A stretch of DNA of 64,000 nt from contig NC_132900.1 of assembly GCF_030463535.1 (NCBI RefSeq), forward strand, positions 28,469,956 to 28,533,955, written 5' to 3'. Origin of the DNA: Salminus brasiliensis. Taxonomy: Eukaryota > Chordata > Actinopteri > Characiformes > Bryconidae. Numbering within the stretch: position 1 is the first letter of the stretch; the number at the start of each line of letters is the position of its first letter. This document shows positions 12,701 through 26,498 of the stretch, one piece after another. The notes under the pieces were generated by a model. That model was not told where the DNA came from. It saw only the letters and a list, made by a program, of their open reading frames with translations, and made no database searches. The translations under genes were made by a program, and so were the position numbers.

Positions 12701-15700
12701 TGTTGAAGAAGAAAAAATGGGCAAAGTAAGAATCTGAGACACTTTGATAAGATCCAAATTGTGATGGCTAGATGGCAGGTCCAGAGCATCTCCAAATCAT
12801 CAAGCAGGTCTTGTTGGGTGTTCCTTGTATGTTGTTATCAGTACCTACCAAAAGTGCTCCAAGAAAGGACAGTCGGTGAACCAGTGACAGGGTCATGGGC
12901 ACCTGAGGGTCATGGGCACCTGAGGCTCACGGATGCTCATGGAGGCCCTACCTCCTAACTTAGAGGACTTCTTGGTGCCAGATACTACAGGACACCTTCA
13001 GAGGTCTTGTGGAGTCCATGCCTTCATGGGTTAGAGGTGTTTGGGGGCTACACGATAGTAGGCAGGAACACTAGGTTATTGAGGTCGGGATGTTGGATGA
13101 CAACCACCCCATCTTATCATTCCCAACTCTCCAACTCATCCTAGAAGTATTGGATGAAGTACCAACCATTATTCAAGAGAACACAGTAGTTCCACTGCTC
13201 CACAGCTCAATGCTGGGGGGCTTTACAGCCATCTAGCCCATGTGTGGCATTAGGCAGCATGATGCCAATAGGTTCATGTTTATCTGCTCCAGAGAGTCCT
13301 ATTCTATTGGCAGTATTTACCTACCAAAACTGCTCCAAGCAAGGACAACTGGTGAACCAGTGACAGGGTCATGAACACCTAAGCCTCATGGATGCAGATA
13401 CCACGAGACACCTTCAGAGGTCTTGGAGAGTCCATGCCATGATGAGTTAGAGCTGTTTTGGTGGCAAATAGGAGGCCTACACGATACTACACAGATAGTT
13501 TTAATGTTATGGCTGAACAGATTAAATCGAATGACCATGAAAGCACTAAGCACAAATTTAATTAAAATTCAAGTTGTAAAATTTAACATGAATACATGGA
13601 CAATGACAATACGATTTTTTCACTCCTGCCTACAGTACTGAGCCTGAGGTTTGTCTCTGAATCTCATTTCCAGGAAACGAACTCAATCCCCAGCTTGGAT
13701 TCCATGTATCAACAAATTGAGGGTAAATTCAGAAGAGATAAGAAGAAAGGCTCTCAGACATGCAAAGCAGGCTGTAATCTGTCAAAGAACGACCCATGAA
13801 TATTGAAGAGAACAGCATGTTTTTGGCATGTAGGGTCCCAGGGCTTTTAAAATGGTAATCATCATCTCCTTACACATTTGGCCGTCATCTGTTAGAGGCG
13901 GCGCATTGTCTTCTGAACAGTGAAGCTTATCTGACACACTATAGGAAAAGTGTGCCGGCTGTGGCTTTGAAAGTGACACCTCCGAAACAGCTGGAATTCT
14001 CTTTTGAACACTAAATCAATTCAACTTGTCTTTGACAACTGAATGATGAGGCAAAAACAGCTGTTTCTGGCCCTAGATCTACTCTTTTAACCCAGCGGTC
14101 CTCAACCCTGGTCCTGGAGGCACCCTGCCCTGCACATTTGAATGCTTTCTCCTCCCAACAGCCCTGACTGAACTAATCGGCTCATTAACAAGCTCTTGTA
14201 GGGTTGCAGGGGGTGTGTTAAAGCAGAGAGTCCACTAAATTGTGCAGGGCAGGGTGACCCAGGACCAGGGTTGAGAAACATTACTTCAACCTCTTGCATT
14301 TTCAGGCTTATTACATTGCTGGGGTTTATTATTCAGTGATCACAGGGAAAACTATTCAAAGTTTTTTAGTTGATAATTTAGTTGATAAGATTTAAACAGC
14401 CATTCAAAACAGTCATTTAAGAGGTTTGGTATGAAATGCTTGGTTCTACAGAACCTTACAGCGTGGAACTGGAAATCTGAGTTTAATGCCTCTTAAAGCT
14501 CCCTCACAGAAACTTATTATACTTACCAACTTATTTTTTTTACTATTTCTTTTAATATTTAGTAGTTTTCTAAAAAAGCTATCAAGGTGGAGGGCCTTGT
14601 GAGCCAAATAGTCCCCAAACAATTAGGAGTTACAGCATGAGTATAGAATCATTTTTTATTGAAGTTTTATTGCTGTTAAGTTTTTCCTTGTTGGATGCTC
14701 TATGTTTTTTTAGTATTCTAATTCAGACCACAGTGTGGATCGCCCTGGATTTGTTCAATTTCATCAAAGTAACATAAAAACAGGTGTAATTGATGTATTA
14801 TATTCCTATTTATGTGTTTCTAATTATAAATAAGGAGTTCTGACATTAATTTAGACAAAACGATAAATGTCGTGCTTTGTTAGATCACACTCAGGACACT
14901 CATCAATGAAGCATCATATTATTAATAGAGGAAAAAAGATTAAACAGCAGAAATGGACGTCACTCTAAGGCCTGCAGAAAGGGGTCAGGGAGACAAAGGC
15001 AAGACTCTTATTCAAGAGTCTGAATGTCTCTTGAATAAATTATATATTAAGTAAAATATGGTTAATGAGACTATGAATGCAAGGCTTCCTTTGTTTCCAC
15101 TGCCAATTCAGAGGCACTGAATCTTTAGTTTAATCCAAGTGAGGAGTGCTGCAGACAACGACGGCACTTGGATAACAGATTCTTGTCAGTTCTTCATCGT
15201 CCAGGCCTCTGCAAGAACTATTTTCAGGTGCACTTATATAACCACTTAAAAAAAAATCCTAAGCCTGCAAGTCAAAAGTGCAAAAACACCACTCAAACTC
15301 AGGCGACTATTATATCATCACACCTAGCAATTCTGCTAAATCCTTGGGAGACCAAGTTCTTCAACATTCACAAGACAAGTCATTTCACTAAAGCATTACA
15401 TCTCAATGGGGAAACACTAGACCAGCCAATCTACTCATCCAGCTATGTGTGCATTACGGATGCGCAAGACATTGTCTCCTTAATCTCCAACAGCAGGGAC
15501 TAGACAGGAGAAGATAAGCTACCGCTGTTGGGGTCCGCACCGCGGACAGGATTTGTTTTGAATTGCGGCTCCACCGGAGGAATGCTTTCATCAGGCTGAA
15601 AAACAAGGGGGCAGAGGATTTTTGACGTTGCACACCAAGACACACGCGGGAGCTAATCGGCCATGGGCTGTGTTGTTTCAGTGCTCGGGCGCTGGGGCGC

Positions 15701-18700
15701 TTTGGCGGACCCTCACTTGTTTAATCACAGCGGCTAGTTTGGTGCTAAAAGTTAGCTCAGTAGTGATTATCAGTGTGTAAACTTGAGGGCTAAATCATCA
15801 CACATTTGACTGAAACTGTGGCGAGGTGTTTAGTAATCTCTAACACACTTGTTTATGTGGTTTCTAGCACCATATGACTTGCTGTTATATCTATAATCAT
15901 GGATTAAAAGTATGCTACATGCAAAAAACAGTAGTAGCCGTCACCTTAAGGCCTGAATTGTAACATAACACGGTGTTTAACAGTGACAGAAACCACATAA
16001 ACATGTCTGATTGACATTACTTACTAAAGTGAGGTGTTTTGAAGTGAGTGTGTGTTAATTATTTATTAGCTAGATTAGCATTGTAGCTCCACTGCAAAAA
16101 CTAAAGGACCATTCAAGTATTTATATCAGCTGGTCGTTTACATTTGGTTTAAGGGACAAACTTCGCCAGTTTCACAAAATTTCCATACAACAGCTAGCTA
16201 AAGACTTTGGCGTTTACCACAACTGGTTTGACAATCCTTTGCCAGTGTTTTATGGCAAAGCTAAGCTAAATATGTACCACTTTTTATGTCTCAGGTTAGC
16301 TTTGTTAGTATTGTACCAGATTAGCATATTAGTCAACCAGTTAATAACTTAAAGTGAATTACTTAAGTGTTTCGACTTAAGTCTTTTTTGGACTATGGAT
16401 ACAATGGTTGACGAAGTGATGTTTCAAGCTTGACATGTTAAATGTATTCACATCTTTATGTAAAGTTTGTTATTGATTACAGTGGGAGTTAGACCACTAG
16501 CAAAAGTGTCAAATCTTTTAGGTGCTGGGGAATTTGATCCAGCTGAAGACCAGTCGTTGCTGGTAGCTAGTTTCAGATGACCTAAGCTTCAAGTACAGCT
16601 CGGCTCCACCTGCCATCCCTCAAAATCCAATCACGGAAGACGAGCGCCCAGGCTTTTTTTCTGTCCTGGCACCAAAGTGGTGGAACGAACTTCCCCTGGG
16701 TGTCCAACGCTCGCTGTCTTCAAATGCAGACTGAAGACCCACCTCTTCTGAGAATACTTGGGCGTATAGCAGAGTAATCACCTTACTGACTTGTGTTTAG
16801 TAGAGTATAATTAGAGGATCTTTGAATTATTAGTCTATTGAAACTAGCTGAGGTTTTTCTTGGGTAAAGAGCAAAGCACTTTTGAAAGTTGCTCTGGAAA
16901 AGAGCGTCTGCTAAATGCCTTAAATGTAAATGTAAGCTGGTGTTTGATGGTCAAGGTGTTTGAAAGACTGGTCATCTAGAGGAAAACATACTCTATGCGG
17001 CCTAACCAGCTTAGCTCTTGACCACAGCATATGTATTCATATGCAAGTTGGTCATCAAGCTGGCCATACTGGTTGATTAGTTCAGTAACAGCCTGCATGG
17101 ACATGCATCATACTGGTAAACTAGCTTGGTCAGGTTGTTTATATTGGTAGATCAAAACTTATCGAAGCTTAGCTTGTCAACCAGCTTAACCAGCTTGAGT
17201 TGGCAGGCTGTTTTGTCAGCTGGGTATACATAGATAATTGAAAACTTCATATCTGTGGGACACCAGTGTGTCCTCAATAGTGACAGTCCCCATCCAACAG
17301 TCATAGGTTTAATCATAATGTGGTTTTATTAGAATTAACTATAATGTGGCTGTGGTTTGAGAATGAGAGCTGTTTTTACCACCCGAGTTATGAAGCAAAA
17401 ATAACACCAAAAAGGGCTGGTGAGATGAATGGCTTCGTAGCTGCTGTAAAGCTCCTAGGTAAAAAGTTCAGAAGTGTCGGGCCGCGTGAGGCCCCGCCCG
17501 TGCTGGATTTATGACATGTTCCTGGATCCGCGTGGCCCCACGTTTCGTAATGCTTGTTTTCCTCTCAACTCTCCTGTAAAACTAAGGAGCTCTTGGCCTG
17601 AGCGTGACGCAAGGGTCAAAAGGCTTGATATCTCTTAATTTGATACGGAACAGGAAGATTCTTAGCCATGGAATTTTTGCTCACATGGACAACAAAAAAC
17701 ATTACTTTTTTATAACATACTTTCATTTAGACATTATTTGAATTTATAATTCTAAGTGTAGGTGGGCAAAATGTTGTTTTTACTATGATAAATCACGTTC
17801 ATGTGCTTTCTTATGAGTATATAAGTATCTTCTAGAGCAGTAGTTCCCAACCCTGGTCCTGGAGAACCCCCTACCCTGCACGTTTTAGGGGCCTCCTGCT
17901 TGAATATGCCACACATTAACTTCTGAAAGCCTTGATATTTAGCGGGATCTGATGTGCTGGGAGCACAGTGAACACTGAAATGTGCAGGACAGGGAGACCT
18001 CCAGGACCAGGGTTGGGAACCACTGTCCTAGAGCAGTAAATAAGAGCACATTTCATAAACAATGATCAATAAACAAAGGCCAACAACAAAAAAAATGCCT
18101 AATTTTATTTGCTTTACTTTCTTACATGGCGTGATGTTATATATGGCTGTATGTTCTGCCATATTGCCCATCCTAAACCTCAAGCCCTGTTATTTCTGAG
18201 ACTCCAGATTCCAGCACTGGGACTGTACGCTAAACCCACTTATCTAGCACATCAACACAAAGGAGCCGTTTCCACATCGACTTCTGGCTCTTCTTCTTAT
18301 CCCAGTTCCTTACCAGCAAGCATTGTAAATTCACAATAAAAGCTTGTGTGTTAAAAAAAATAGTATTAGAGTTTATTATGCTATATGTGATGCCAGGCTA
18401 TGAACGGGGGATTCTGAAAAAGACATTCCTGGCCGGTCATGAAGCAAGTAGAAGAAAATAAGCCCACCAATATGATTAGAGCAGAAATTCCCAACCTGTT
18501 TGTCGTAAATTCTAACTGACTTTTATATTTGCAGGGATCTACATATTTCCTTTGTTCCTCTTCTCCAATGACACAAAGATCGTTGGAAATATATGGCTCA
18601 ATCTTCTGCGGAACGTGACCCAGAATTCCCTGTTATCTGCTTTTAACATCAAAACCAGTAAATGTGGGTAATGAAATGTTATAAAATGCCGTTATAAGTA

Positions 18701-18867
18701 GTTAGTGGGTGGGTACTGGAAATTACTAAAAAGTACATTTGTAAACATATCAGCCTTCATATTTCCCAGTAAAACATGGTTTTGGGTTTTCTGGAACTAT
18801 GGACTGACAGTCATACCTCACTATTCACTGTTGCAAAGGACAATTATATCAGTAAGCAGAAATGTCT

Positions 18868-18908
<41 letters not shown>

Positions 18909-19665
18909 TATATGTTTATAATATGATTCTGATATTATCATGCATTCATAGTCTAAATCCCCCTAGACTCTTGGAAGATACATGCTGGGGTTCGGATTCC
19001 TAGAAAAATTTATGACATCCAAGATATACTCAGAAAATCATATTGAGGCATAACTTTTCCGATAAAATTTTTCATATCGCACTCTCCTATAGGTCAGCCC
19101 CCATCCCAGCAACGCCCAAGGCTTCCCCTCTGGTCACATCTGGCCAGAATCACCATTCTCCAGAGTCCCACAGCCATATGAGGAAGATAAATCCTCACTG
19201 CTTCACCCTCAAGAACCTAAATCCCTCAATCCATGTTTTGAATGTGCTCCAAAAAAAAAAACTCTCTCAAGGGCTCTGGGGGGGTTTACAGTCAAAACTG
19301 TCCCTTTCATCAACGTGGAGCGGTGACTTGGAAGCCATTAGATAAATCTCAACAGGGTCCTCAAGGTTGCCACTAAAGCTGTACATCATAGCTGTAGTTC
19401 TGAGAAGGAAACCGAATGATAAGAGTGCATCGGCTCAACGGAAACCGTCACACTAATAATTCAACCATAACATCAGAGTGAAAATATGAAGAAGGCATAC
19501 GACAGCTCAGTTCAACTCAGCATCAAACAGATGGAGAATTTTCCATGAACATTTAGTAAGTATTTGACCTTTTAGGTATGAAACTACACATACACAGATG
19601 TGTCAGCATTGGCTGTAATAATAAGATAATAATAGTGTAATATTATTAAGATAATTACAGTAGAG

Positions 19666-19717
<52 letters not shown>

Positions 19718-20465
19718 AAATGGAAATGGAAATGGACAGGTTCGAGATTAAGCACACTTTTGGACCGAAGTCGTTTAAAGATAGCAGCTTAACTACATGC
19801 TGGGGTTTTGTGTGTTGAAATGCCTTCTGATTACAGCCTGGTGACTCATCATTAACGTAACTCTACCACTCAACACATCACACCTTACAGTCAGACTGAA
19901 ATTAGCCCCATTAATATTGTTAGTGCTTGATCAGCAGTCAGTTTGTTTTTGCCTGTAAAACAGACATGAAAACAGTGAGCAATGACAAGCTGACAAAGTG
20001 ACAAAGTGACAAATTTAGAAAGCGGCCCTCTTTGGCGAGGTCCAATGGGAACATTCCAAAGATAAAACTTGAATTCCATCATAAAGATTTGAGTGAGACT
20101 AAAATACAGTGGTAATAACTGTGGATTTATTATTAATATAATTCAGAAAGTTTAACTACAAATCATGTCTAAACATTGTTGTGTTTTCTAGACACTTTCA
20201 CTTATTTGTTCAAACTCTGTTGCTTTCCAAACCAGGATCAAAAGGTCTGTGTATATGAAAGTGGTGACACCTAGATCTATTATCAGTACGGCCAGTCCTC
20301 CAACTTTGTCCATCATTTGTGCTCTACTGGCTTTCATAATGGTGTGCAGTGCTTGGACCCCCATGATTGCCACTTGTGATTTAATTTGGAGACTGGGGAT
20401 ATGCTCTCATAATGTTTACAACTTATGTGCTACATCAACTTAAAAAAAATGTAAGCTGACTGTTT

Positions 20466-20538
<73 letters not shown>

Positions 20539-23500
20539 CTAATGGTCAGTTCTGTTGTGGCTGCACGATATTAGGCATGTGGTGCTATATATACATTTTT
20601 GGTAAAAAATATTAAAAGATTTACTAAAGATTAAAGATTAAACATTTAAAAAATCATTATATCCAAAAATATAAGCCATTCATAAAAAATGTGTATCTTT
20701 ATTGAATGTTGTTAAAATGAATTAACATTAACTGGTATTCATTTTTAATATTAATAACATTAATAATTGAAATTTTAAATAGAAAACTATTCTGCATTGA
20801 CGGGTTAAATTCAGCACCAAAAACATGTCAAATGTAAGGATTTTCTTTCTTCAAATCAAGACATCAAATTTAAATCATAATAAAATATGAAATATGGTCT
20901 GTAAATGTTCAGTATCGGCACTTTCCCCAGAATATCTCTGCTTACAGGAAACTGAGCTATAGAAATAGTTACTCTCTAATTACACAATGCTTTTATTGTT
21001 ATTGGGAAGTTCCGCTTCTATTATAAGTTAGAAGCTGTGAGCACACATTGCTCATGACTCATTAATTAATCTCATTAGTTTAGAATTAGCAGCATGTCCA
21101 CTGGGAGGTCTGAGGGCAAGCACCACATGACCAGTACCGCAGGATAGTTCACTCTTGGTAATGAGGTAAAATGTACCACCATCCAGCAACTTGCACAGGA
21201 TTACCTATTTTTAGTTATAGGTATTTATAAGACTGCGCGACTCTGTATGAAGCCATTTGTCACTCCCTTAATGCCAGATCTCCTAAAAAGGTAAAGCAAT
21301 TCCTTGTCATGCAAGAGACACCTATCATCTCATCTATAATCTGTAGAACACACGCCTTCAAACAGAATCTTTAACCACATCTTCTCAACAGGAAAATAAA
21401 GATAAAGAAATTAATTGGAAACATAAAATGTGTTTTACAGCAGAACAGCCACTCCCTCACACCTTACCAGCTGTTAGCTGGCCTTAGCGAACACATTTAG
21501 CCCCACACTAACAAACGTTTGAACATATGTATAACTCACAAACACTCAGACTTTTTAAGTCAAAGTAAAGTTCAAAGTAAAGTGTATTGCTTTCTATGGA
21601 AATTGACAGTAGCAGTAGCTCTTCAACACCCACTTCAATCGGGAAGGGCTTGTTCATTAGCCAGTTGTTTGGTTCAAGTGTTGAGAGCATGGAAAACACC
21701 AAAGGTGTAGGAGCAGAGTAATGGGTAAGGGATACTCCAGGACCAGGGCTGGGAAGCACTACCATAGAGGATCCACTTTTTGTTACCTAAAGAGCCATGT
21801 TTGAACTTTGGACCTTAATTCTGGGTTTTAGTCTCCCCCAACTAGATGGCCAATCAGCCTTAAACGTTCATTAAACTACCAATTGTATAAACCAGAGTTG
21901 AAGATCTCGGATGTAAAGATTATATACCAATGTAATAGTTGGAGAACCTGGATATCATGTGGAGGTTCTTTAACATTTGAAAAGGTTCTTCACTCACTCC
22001 CTCATTACCAGATGGTCCAGATTTTTGCTCCCAACCCAACTCAAAACACATACTGTCTGAAGGTCCCTGTGGACTGGTTTGAGAACTACTAGTCTAAAGA
22101 ACCACCTAGCTTCCATTTGTAAGCTGTGTTAGCTTCATGGTTCCAAAGCAAAACTAAGCAAGCCTTGGTCAGCTATATTTAGGATTTGAAGATCAGTGTT
22201 TAAATATGTTTTTAAGTATTTCCCCCCAAACAACCATTTTAATTCCCATTTCTCTCACCATAGGTTGTTAGGGTCAGGGGAAGACTCTTAAACATGGTCT
22301 AAGGGGAAAGTGTTACTGCAGGAAAGCTCTCAGCACTGTTATTTAAAGTTTTGCTGTATTTTAAAGTTCTTTGTTCACCTTGGCTCTACTCTTAACTGCC
22401 TCAAGTCCCTCTTGTCACCCCAAGGTTTCTCCAGAGACAAATGCATCACAGTAAACAGAAGTCTGGCCCTCTGCTAGCCAACATATAGATCCCCAGAGTC
22501 TCACACATTCTGACTCAGGCCATCCTCTTCTTCTTCTCCACATCTCACAGTTTTGTTTTTTTAAAGAGAGTCTTTTAAGAGTTCAGCCTTTGTCCTGAGC
22601 TACCTGTTACAAACACACTAATTACGGCCACTGCCTCGAACAGCTCTTGCATTATTTATTGGATTTGTGTTGCGTCTTTAAAACGTGGGTGGCCTGGGAA
22701 AATGTTTCTGTTGCTCTTCTGAGAGCGAGTATCTACATAGCAAGGATGCTTCCTTAGTGTGGGTATGAGAACAGCTGGTTAGCTACATCCATCGGTAGAC
22801 AAGCTGTTTACACTGTCCTTTCTGTTACCTTTCTGGTCACTGACATGGCTGAAGTAGTTGGGGCAGGGGATGGTGACGAGCTGCCCAATGCTAGCCGATG
22901 GCCAGCATGCCAATTCCCATTCGCCTCTGCAACCTGGGAAAACAGGAAATCAGGTCTTTATTTGCAAAGTTTTACCAACATTTAAGAAGTTCAAGTTCAA
23001 ATTATTGATTAAGTTGCCAGTAGGGATTAGTTAGCATGATCTTCCTAGCATAACTACAGGTTCCCTTTAACTGTTATTCATTGTAAGCAACGGAAAAGCA
23101 GCAAAAGTAAGTGTACTTACAGATTTTGCATTCATGACCTATAATCCAAAAACCCTATTATATATTTAGTGCTATAGGGTTTCTCTATTTTTATACATTT
23201 TGGATCCTTACTCAAAAAGGCACAAGACAAGATGGACATGTGAAAACACAAAACACAATCTTCTTTACATTAATTAATAACGTTTAAAACCTAATAAGCA
23301 TTTTAACACCTACACTATTTGGACAAAAGTATTCAGACACCTGCTCATTTTTTATTTTTAATTCCAATATTAAGGGTATTATAAAATGATTTTCCTGCTT
23401 TTGTTGAAGTAACTGTCTCTATTGTCTAGGCAAACCTTTCTACTAGATTTTGGAGAAGCATTGCTGTAAGGACTTGAATGCATTGAGCCACAAGAGCATT

Positions 23501-26462
23501 AGTGAGTTCAGGGTGTTGGATCATCACCACAACGCCTCATCCCCAACTCCCCAACTCATTCGAAAAGTATTGGATGGAGCACCACCATCATTCCAGAGAA
23601 CACAGATCTTCCACTGCTTCACAGCTCAATGCTGGGGGCTTTATACCCCTCTAGCCCACGCCTGGCATTAGGCATTATGCCAGTAGGTGTATGTTTATCT
23701 GCTCCAGAGAGTCCTATTGTGTTGTATTGGCAATACTTCTCTACAGGGACTAAACAAGCTGAGTGTGTGAGTGTATGCATTTGCACATCTGTGTCAGTAA
23801 TGAATGCAACATAAATGAGCTAAACAAATTTTTTATTATACTAATTATTAGAACTACTAAACATTAGGAGTGTCCACAAACATTTGAACATTTAGTGCCC
23901 CTGTGAAAAAGCAGTTGCACTCAAAAACACAATGATTTGTTATGCCACCTTTAGCAGCAACAGATGCAACCAAATGCTTCCTATAACTGGAGATCAGTCT
24001 TTCACATCGCTGTGGAGGGATTCTGGCTCACTCTTGAGCTACAGTGGGAGGCCTGCAAACATCAACTGCCCATTTAAGGTCCTGTCACAGCACCGCAATA
24101 AGTTTAAGTTTTAGTTAAGGTTTAAGTCAGGACATTGACTCCAAAACCTTCACTTGGTTACTCTTAAGCTTAGGATCATTGTCTTGCTGCATAACCCAAC
24201 TGCGTTTAAGCTTCAGATTTCAGTTTGACTGGGACATTTCCTGCAGGATTTTCGTTTCCATCCAGTCGAATTAACAGTCTCATTAATTGGTAAACCGGGC
24301 CATGAACCATTTTGGCCAGTCTCTTTCAAAGGATGGAGTCATACCTCAGCTGATATCTGACCTTATCTGAGGCAAGCGAGGAATGCAGTTCCTTAGATGT
24401 TCATCTTGAAGGAATTTTGGTTGGCCAGCCACTACTGGGAACTGTTCCAAGTTTTCTTCATTTGTCTCTCACTGTGGCCATTAGTCCCTGAGCCACAGAT
24501 GTTCTGTTGTAACCCTTTCCAGACTGATGTATTTCACAAAATTTTACTTCTCATCTGGAATTTCTTTTCATCATGGCCTGTGTCCTGCTTCTTCAGACCT
24601 AATTGACATCACTGGAAACGTTTCATTTATGTGATGTTTAGATTCAACAGGGCTAGCAGTCATTAAGCCTGGGTGTGTCTAGTTTAACTGACCCCAATGG
24701 TCAACTAAATGTTGGTTAATTGGTATTTACTAGTTAGCAGCAATGACTTTTTCACTCAGAGACAGTAAATGAAATGGTTATTTAAAACAGATTTCCTGCT
24801 TGCCCCTCTGTCCTAAACTGCACATTGACCAAGTCTGTAGGTTACTCTGATCCTTAGTTATAAAGCCTAGAATACCGGCGGTGAAGGAATCGAGTTCAGT
24901 GAATGGATCGGCCCTGCGGATCAGCCTAATTATCCGATGCAACAAATTTTGTTAAGATCGGGATCGATACTCGATCATACCTAGTATCGAAACAGTGCAT
25001 CCCTATCAAGAACCATCAATAATGATGACAATAACATCTTTAGTCTGATATACAGCAGTCTTACTAAGTTCACGCCATAAAACATGCCATTAATTGTAGT
25101 ATGGAATAAATTTATTTGGTTCCAGATTCCGACAGAATGCTTCCAGTTATTGCATTCATTAGTTTGTGCACCTAATTTACTTACTGAAGCTCTGATAAGG
25201 CAATAACTACAAATAATACTGAGGAAAAGTAAAGATTTGGATATGGTTAATGAACACACGGACACACATGAAACTCTCCTAAAGTGCCATGCAATAGGAG
25301 AACCATGTTTGGTTCCATTAACTCCTTAACCCCTTAATGCAGCAAGGCTTATTACACACCTAGGTGGATTACTCAGTAACTACAGGGACTTCTGTACAAA
25401 CTGACGGGGCTATTCTTTGGAAATAGACGTTTGTAATAACACATTCGGCTCAGTGGCGGCCCATGGTCACTGACAAGGACCATGTTTGCAATACAGATGC
25501 CCTGCATAAATGAGAAAGCACTTCTAATGGCTGGCTTGATGTAAATGTTCTCAACCAATTGAAAGGTTCGTCGCACTCACTCACACATCTCACCTGCAAA
25601 CATGGATCCATTTGTAGCCAAGAGTGTACTGTATATGTATGCATATACACTCAGATTACTCCCCAGCAAATTCACAATACTGTACATCCCTTACAGCACA
25701 AACCTCAGGGTCATCAGTTAATCACCCGCCTTGTAACAGATTCAACCAGAAAACAAGCTTAACAACCCGTTATTAGTTCACTGTCATTCAGCGTTCAGCT
25801 ACACTGTAGGAACAGACAAAGCAATCAACAGCGCTATCGCTTGGGAGAGCGTGCAGACGCCACACACCTAATAATAGGAAAAAACAATCTGCATATCGCT
25901 CTATCACATATTACTCTGGGGACGCCGCTGATGTTCTTCTCCTTTTCTGCTGGTGTGGCACGCGAGCGACAGCGCTGAAACTTCTAACAAGCCTCAACTT
26001 CAAACCAGCACCACCTGTCATTGCTTTGCCTATTAAAAGCGTAATCAATGGAAGATTAGTTTTGTCTGGTTGAGGGAATAGACGCCACTTCACTCTGATT
26101 AGTCGCATGCGTGGGGGTAAGGTACAACAACTCTTATTAATGTCAGAAAACAAACACAGATGCTCACTTTGATCATGATCACAAAAGCAATGACTGCATA
26201 GATCATAAGTAAAGTCATAACAAATAAGGCGGTAATGATACATATATATGCAGGTCTTGATTCAGAGATTAAGAGGTAATTGGACATTAGATATTTTGTG
26301 TTAAAATGTCAAATTATATATTATATTTGTATATTACATAAATTAATAATATAATACACATATTGTGGCTTAAAAGCCCCACAATGTAAAACCACTAGAA
26401 TTTAGCTTTAGCTTAATGATGCTTAATTTACTACCATCACTATTTCAATTATATATCGCTAT

Positions 26463-26498
<36 letters not shown>

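Noticed and set aside
15168..15503. 111-residue plus frame in vipr1 intron 3
   Set aside because: Low-complexity composition, no motif, and no splice or polyadenylation context.
18870..18904. YIYIYI-type peptide frames at AT runs (also near 29600, 49300 and 52900)
   Set aside because: They are translations of TA microsatellites.
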